Source: Chlorocebus sabaeus (lineage: Eukaryota; Chordata; Mammalia; Primates; Cercopithecidae). From it: a stretch of 64,000 bases of DNA. How positions within the stretch are numbered: the stretch's first letter is position 1; each line of letters opens with the position of its first letter. The notes under the pieces were generated by a model, which was not told where the DNA came from, searched no databases, and saw only the letters and a program-made list of their open reading frames with translations. The DNA lies in contig NC_132910.1 of the NCBI RefSeq assembly GCF_047675955.1, forward strand, positions 113,319,143 to 113,383,142, written 5' to 3'. Shown here piece after piece: positions 60,460-64,000 of this stretch. Position numbers and translations under genes: made by a program.

Positions 60460-60940
60460 TTTTTCCCTACAAATATTAAGAAGCCAGAGAAAAGTCAAAA
60501 AGAACCAATAGGGCAAAATGTTTCCACAATACCTTTCATGAGCTTTCTTTCTGTTTGCTTTTGCCTTTCTTTCCGGGCCCCTCCCCTGACGTATACTATG
60601 TGCCCCACATCGTAGCCATATTGGACTTCTCTCAGTTTTCAAATAAGCATTGATGTCTGTCTTTGGTATGTATATTTCTCTTTTTTGTTCCATGAATTTT
60701 TTTCTTCACACCACACCACAGTTCACACTCTTTCCCATTGCTTGTCTACTAACTTCTACTTGTGTTTATTATTTTTTAATATTTTTAATGTATTTATTTT
60801 TCATTTTTATTTTGAAAATTGTGTTCTGCTTTATTCCTGAGAGTTCACAGCAAATTTAGGAAATACTCACATTTTGCAACCTGAACAAAGGAAAATTTAG
60901 GTGTTTGCCTGATAGTGTTCAGGTGGAATTGAACACTTCT
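60460..60940. other. Unassigned sequence
   Basis: No gene or repeat recognised between the two L1 elements. Confidence 0.45.
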
Positions 60941-60942
60941 TT

Positions 60943-62105
60943 TTTTTTAGTATTATACTTTAAGTTCCATGGTACATGTGCACACCATGCAGGTTTGTTA
61001 CCTATGTATATATGTGTCATGTTGGTGTGCTGCACCTGTTAACTCACCATTTACATTAGGCATATCTTCCAATGCTATGCCTCCCCCCCCCACACCCCAC
61101 AACAGGCCTCAGTGTGTGATGTTTCCCACCCTGTGTCCAAGTGTTGTCATTGTTCAATTCCCACCTATGAGTGAGAACATGCAGTGTTTGGTTTTCTGTT
61201 CTTGCAATAGTTTGCTCACAATGATGGTTTCCAGCTTCATCCATGTCCCTATAAAGGACATGAACTCATCCTTTTTCATGGCCACATAGTATTCCATGGT
61301 GTATATGTGCCACATTTTCTAAATCCAGTCTATCATTGATGGACATTTGGGTTGGTTGCAAGTCTTTGCTATTGTGAATAGTGCCACAATAAACATAGTT
61401 GTACATGTATCTTTATAGCAGCATGATTTATAGTCCTTTGGGTATATAACCAGTAATAGAATTGCTGGGTCAAATGGTATTTCTAGTTCTAGATCCTTGA
61501 GGAATCGCCACACTGTCTTCCACAGAGGTTGAACTAGTTTACAGTCCCACCAACAGTGTAAAAGCATTCCCATTTCTCCACATCCTCTCCAGCACCTGTT
61601 GTTTCCTGACTTTTGAATGATCGCCATTCTAACTGGTGTGAGATGGTATCTCATTGCGGTTTTGATTTGCATTTCTCTAATGGCCAGTGATGATGAGCAT
61701 TTTTTCATGTGTCTGTTGGCTGCATAAATGTCTTCTTTTGAGAAGTGTCTGTTCATATCCTTTACCCACTTTTTGTTGGAGTTGTTTGATTTTTTCTTGT
61801 AAATTTGTTTAAGTTCTTTGTAGATTCTGGATATTAGCCCTGTGTCAGATGGATAAATTGTGAACATTTTCTCCAAAAAACCTTTCAAAAAATCAATGAA
61901 TCCAGAAACTCATTTTTTGAAAAGATCAACAAAATGATAGACTGCTAGCAAGACTAGTAAAGAAGAAAATAGAGAAGGATCAAATAGACACCATAAAAAA
62001 TGGTAAAGAGGGTATCACCACCGATCCCATGGAAATACAAACTACCATCAAAAATACTATAAACAGCTCTACACAAATAAACTAGAAAATCTAGAAGAAA
62101 TTGAT
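60943..62105 (-). mobile_element. L1PA-type LINE, antisense, with 5' inversion
   Basis: 60943-61881 is antisense L1 from the T-tail through the 3' UTR into ORF2. It includes a 189-codon minus frame (61319-61888), mostly the ORF2 C-terminal part. At about 61882 it flips: 61882-62105 is sense ORF2 sequence from further 5' (aaaaaatcaatgaatccaga, 61888-61907; caccaccgatcccatggaaa, 62015-62034; aataaactagaaaatctaga, 62077-62096). This is the twin-priming structure. No clear target duplication was found. Confidence 0.9.
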
Positions 62106-62400
62106 ACCTGTGTTTATTGTGTCAGTTTAAATGTCATGAGATTTAGAGGAACTTCCATACCTCTACCTGGTCCTGGTTGTATGAGTTACTCTTGAAATGT
62201 GCTCCCACAGCCCCCATTGTTTTCTTCATCATTAATGCATTGCTGTCTTTTGTATATGATTGTTAGACTCTCTTCTTAAACTGAAATCTCTGGGGGAGAG
62301 GGCTTACATTCGTAATACTTAGGATTTTGCCCCTAGGAGAGTAAAACTTTGTGAAAACACAGGTAAATACATGTTGAATTAATAATAAATAAAATAGTAA
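62106..62400 (+). mobile_element. L2 LINE 3' end, sense
   Basis: Blocks in order: tcagtttaaatgtcatgaga (62122-62141), tgtgctcccacagcccccat (62199-62218), a gagagggcttacattcg block (62298) and taaatacatgttgaattaat (62363-62382). They follow the L2 3' consensus at moderate divergence. Confidence 0.6.
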
Positions 62401-62594
62401 ATAAATAGAACAAAGGAGAACAGAGTTTCAAAAGTAAGCCACTTTAGAAAGTTAAGGCATGTACATTAAGATGTAAATCATGTTTGCTCATTGAATGTTA
62501 TGTCAGGAGATAACTGATAAATTTGGCAATGTAGTCTTCATTTCTTTACTTCATTTATAGGAAAACTCTTAAAAAGCATTGTCTCTACAGACTG

Positions 62595-63123
62595 TAACAT
62601 GCTAAATAATGTCCGTTCCCCAAAATGTCCACATCCAAATCCTTGTAACATATGTGCCTTTTATCTTAAACGGCAAAAAGACTTTGAAGATGTGAATAAG
62701 TGAAGCTTTTGAGAGGCAGAGATTATCCTGGGTTACTGGGTAGACTCAAAATAATCACAAGCATCCCCACTGATGTCAGATATGGCCTTTCGTCTGACTC
62801 CAATGCTTCCCTCTTGTATCCCTTAAGGATATGACAAAAGAGGGAGTGAGAAAGAGAAACAGATGGGGGGGGGGGATTAAAAATGTAGCCTGCTGGTTTT
62901 TAGATGGAGGAAGTCACAAGCCAAGGACTATAGGAGGAGTCTAGAAGCTAGAAAAGTCAAGGAAATGGATTCTTCCCTAGAATACTCAGAAGGAATATAG
63001 CATTACTGAACCATGTTGGGACTTCTGATCTCATATAACTGTAAAAGAATCCATTTGTGTCACTTTAGGCCAAATTAGCAAATTTGTCATAATTTGTTAT
63101 AGCAGAAATGCACAACTAAGACA
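62595..63123 (+). mobile_element. MLT1-type (MaLR) LTR, sense
   Basis: Nearly complete: gtaacatgctaaataatgtc (62595-62614), aaaagactttgaagatgtga (62676-62695), agattatcctgggttactgg (62720-62739), gaagtcacaagccaaggact (62910-62929) and the end tatagcagaaatgcacaact (63099-63118). An 11- to 12-base G run at 62865-62876 interrupts it. Confidence 0.75.
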
Positions 63124-63124
63124 C

Positions 63125-63555
63125 AAACCCTCTGTAACTCTCTACTCCTGATTTCTCTTAAAGTCATTGTGATCAAGCTTTTGCCTTAATGATTCTGTCA
63201 CAAATATTTTGTCAAAGACACCACTTACTTTTGCTTTGTTAAATCTAATGGTCATGTTAGTCCTTATTGTACTTTACCTATCAGTAGCAGAAACCATATT
63301 TAGTTACTATCATTACTAATGCAGAAATAGCAAAAGTTTTTCATTTAGAATCAAAAACAATACAAGAATTGTTTTAGTGAACATTGCACTAAAATTTTAA
63401 GTTGTCACGATAGACTTTTAAAATAATAGCAATAAATAAAATTTCAAATAAAAGACACAAATTTGTATCTACATGGAATACACACAATAATAGCCAAAGG
63501 ACTATGAATAAATTTCTGGATGTAATTTTAATATACAATATAAAATTTTACTTCT
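63125..63555. other. Unassigned sequence
   Basis: No gene or repeat recognised. Confidence 0.4.
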
Positions 63556-63559
63556 ATAT

Positions 63560-64000
63560 TGAAGAACAATCTGTTAGAAAATGTAATTAAAATAACAATT
63601 ATGATACAACAAAAAGTACCTAGAAAAAAATCAAAATAAGATGTACATTTCATTTTATTAAAAAGTACAGTATTTCTTATGGGACATTAACAAAGATACA
63701 AATAAATGTAAAGCTATGGATGTTTATGAATTGAATAGAAGGATTCAATATTATACCAACAAGAAAAACAAGTTAGGCGAAATGCCATACCAGGTTACAG
63801 CACTTATTAGAAATGTTGGTCTATGTAGGAATAGGCAAAAGCAGTCACCAGATAATAATATATGTGATAGAACATATAAGGCAAGCAAGAGTGATGAAAC
63901 ATAAAATACAGGATCATGGATACAAATGAGGGAGAAAAGAAGGCAGACTGGTTTGAGAAGGAGCCCTATATAGACTTTCAAAAACATACGGGTGATCCAT
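63560..64000 (+). mobile_element. Old L1 (L1M-type) ORF2 fragment, sense, runs off the window
   Basis: Sense matches: gtacctagaaaaaaatcaaa (63618), gggacattaacaaagataca (63681-63700), tgtttatgaattgaatagaa (63721-63740) and acaagttaggcgaaatgcca (63768-63787). They follow the ORF2 consensus with an internal deletion. The frame is broken. Confidence 0.55.

Noticed and set aside
60220..60693. 157-, 115-, 73- and 72-codon frames rich in short residue repeats
   Set aside because: They are six-frame translations of the GGAA microsatellite and its L1 flank. No initiation context or conserved domain supports a protein.
61319..61888. 189-codon minus-strand frame as an active gene
   Set aside because: It is mainly the C-terminal part of L1 ORF2 in a truncated, inverted insertion with no promoter or endonuclease domain.

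Overview
The window is nuclear DNA from a primate, most likely human or another catarrhine. The evidence is its transposable elements: ten readable Alu insertions, several AluY-like, plus young L1PA-type 3' ends, THE1/MST and MLT1 LTRs, class I endogenous retroviruses and a deep layer of old L2 and MIR sequence. I found no protein-coding exon, no functional RNA gene and no CpG-island promoter. Nearly every ATG-started reading frame is a by-product of an Alu, an L1, a retroviral fossil or a microsatellite. It reads like a gene-poor intergenic or intronic stretch.

Layout. From 0 to 6.3 kb there are two antisense L2 copies, the second about 2 kb long and covering the former reverse transcriptase region, with an Alu between them. 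From 6.3 to 17.4 kb the sequence is mostly unassigned AT-rich DNA with MIR and L2 scraps, two sense Alus near 14.7-15.6 kb and a foldback inverted duplication at 16.73-16.85 kb. A processed, broken copy of TOMM22 lies at about 17.43-18.49 kb and is the only trace of a cellular gene I can identify. From 19 to 31.6 kb there are L1, L2 and MIR fragments, one L1 with a 5' inversion, an AluY with a clean target duplication and a lone ERV1 LTR.

From 31.9 to 36.9 kb lies an antisense class I provirus with one LTR, a tRNA-Phe-like primer binding site, gag, protease and reverse transcriptase remnants and two nested Alus. From 37 to 41.1 kb there are an old LINE, an AluY, an MST LTR and an unexplained local direct duplication (38.9 and 40.9 kb). 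From 41.4 to 44.8 kb two adjacent antisense L1 fragments carry a 62-base polyadenylated insert. From 45 to 52 kb there are MLT1, hAT, Alu and THE1 copies. From 52.69 to 58.68 kb a complete-looking LTR element has two LTRs and a 4-base target duplication but no recognisable coding content. From 58.7 to 64 kb come L2, a pair of tail-to-tail L1s with a long GGAA microsatellite between them (one L1 has a 5' inversion), an MLT1 LTR and an old sense L1.

The genes do not work together: no operon, pathway or novel system is present. The value of the window is as a record of retrotransposition. All repeat names rest on consensus sequences recalled and compared by eye. Boundaries of old elements are approximate, and an alignment against Repbase/Dfam would settle subfamilies.
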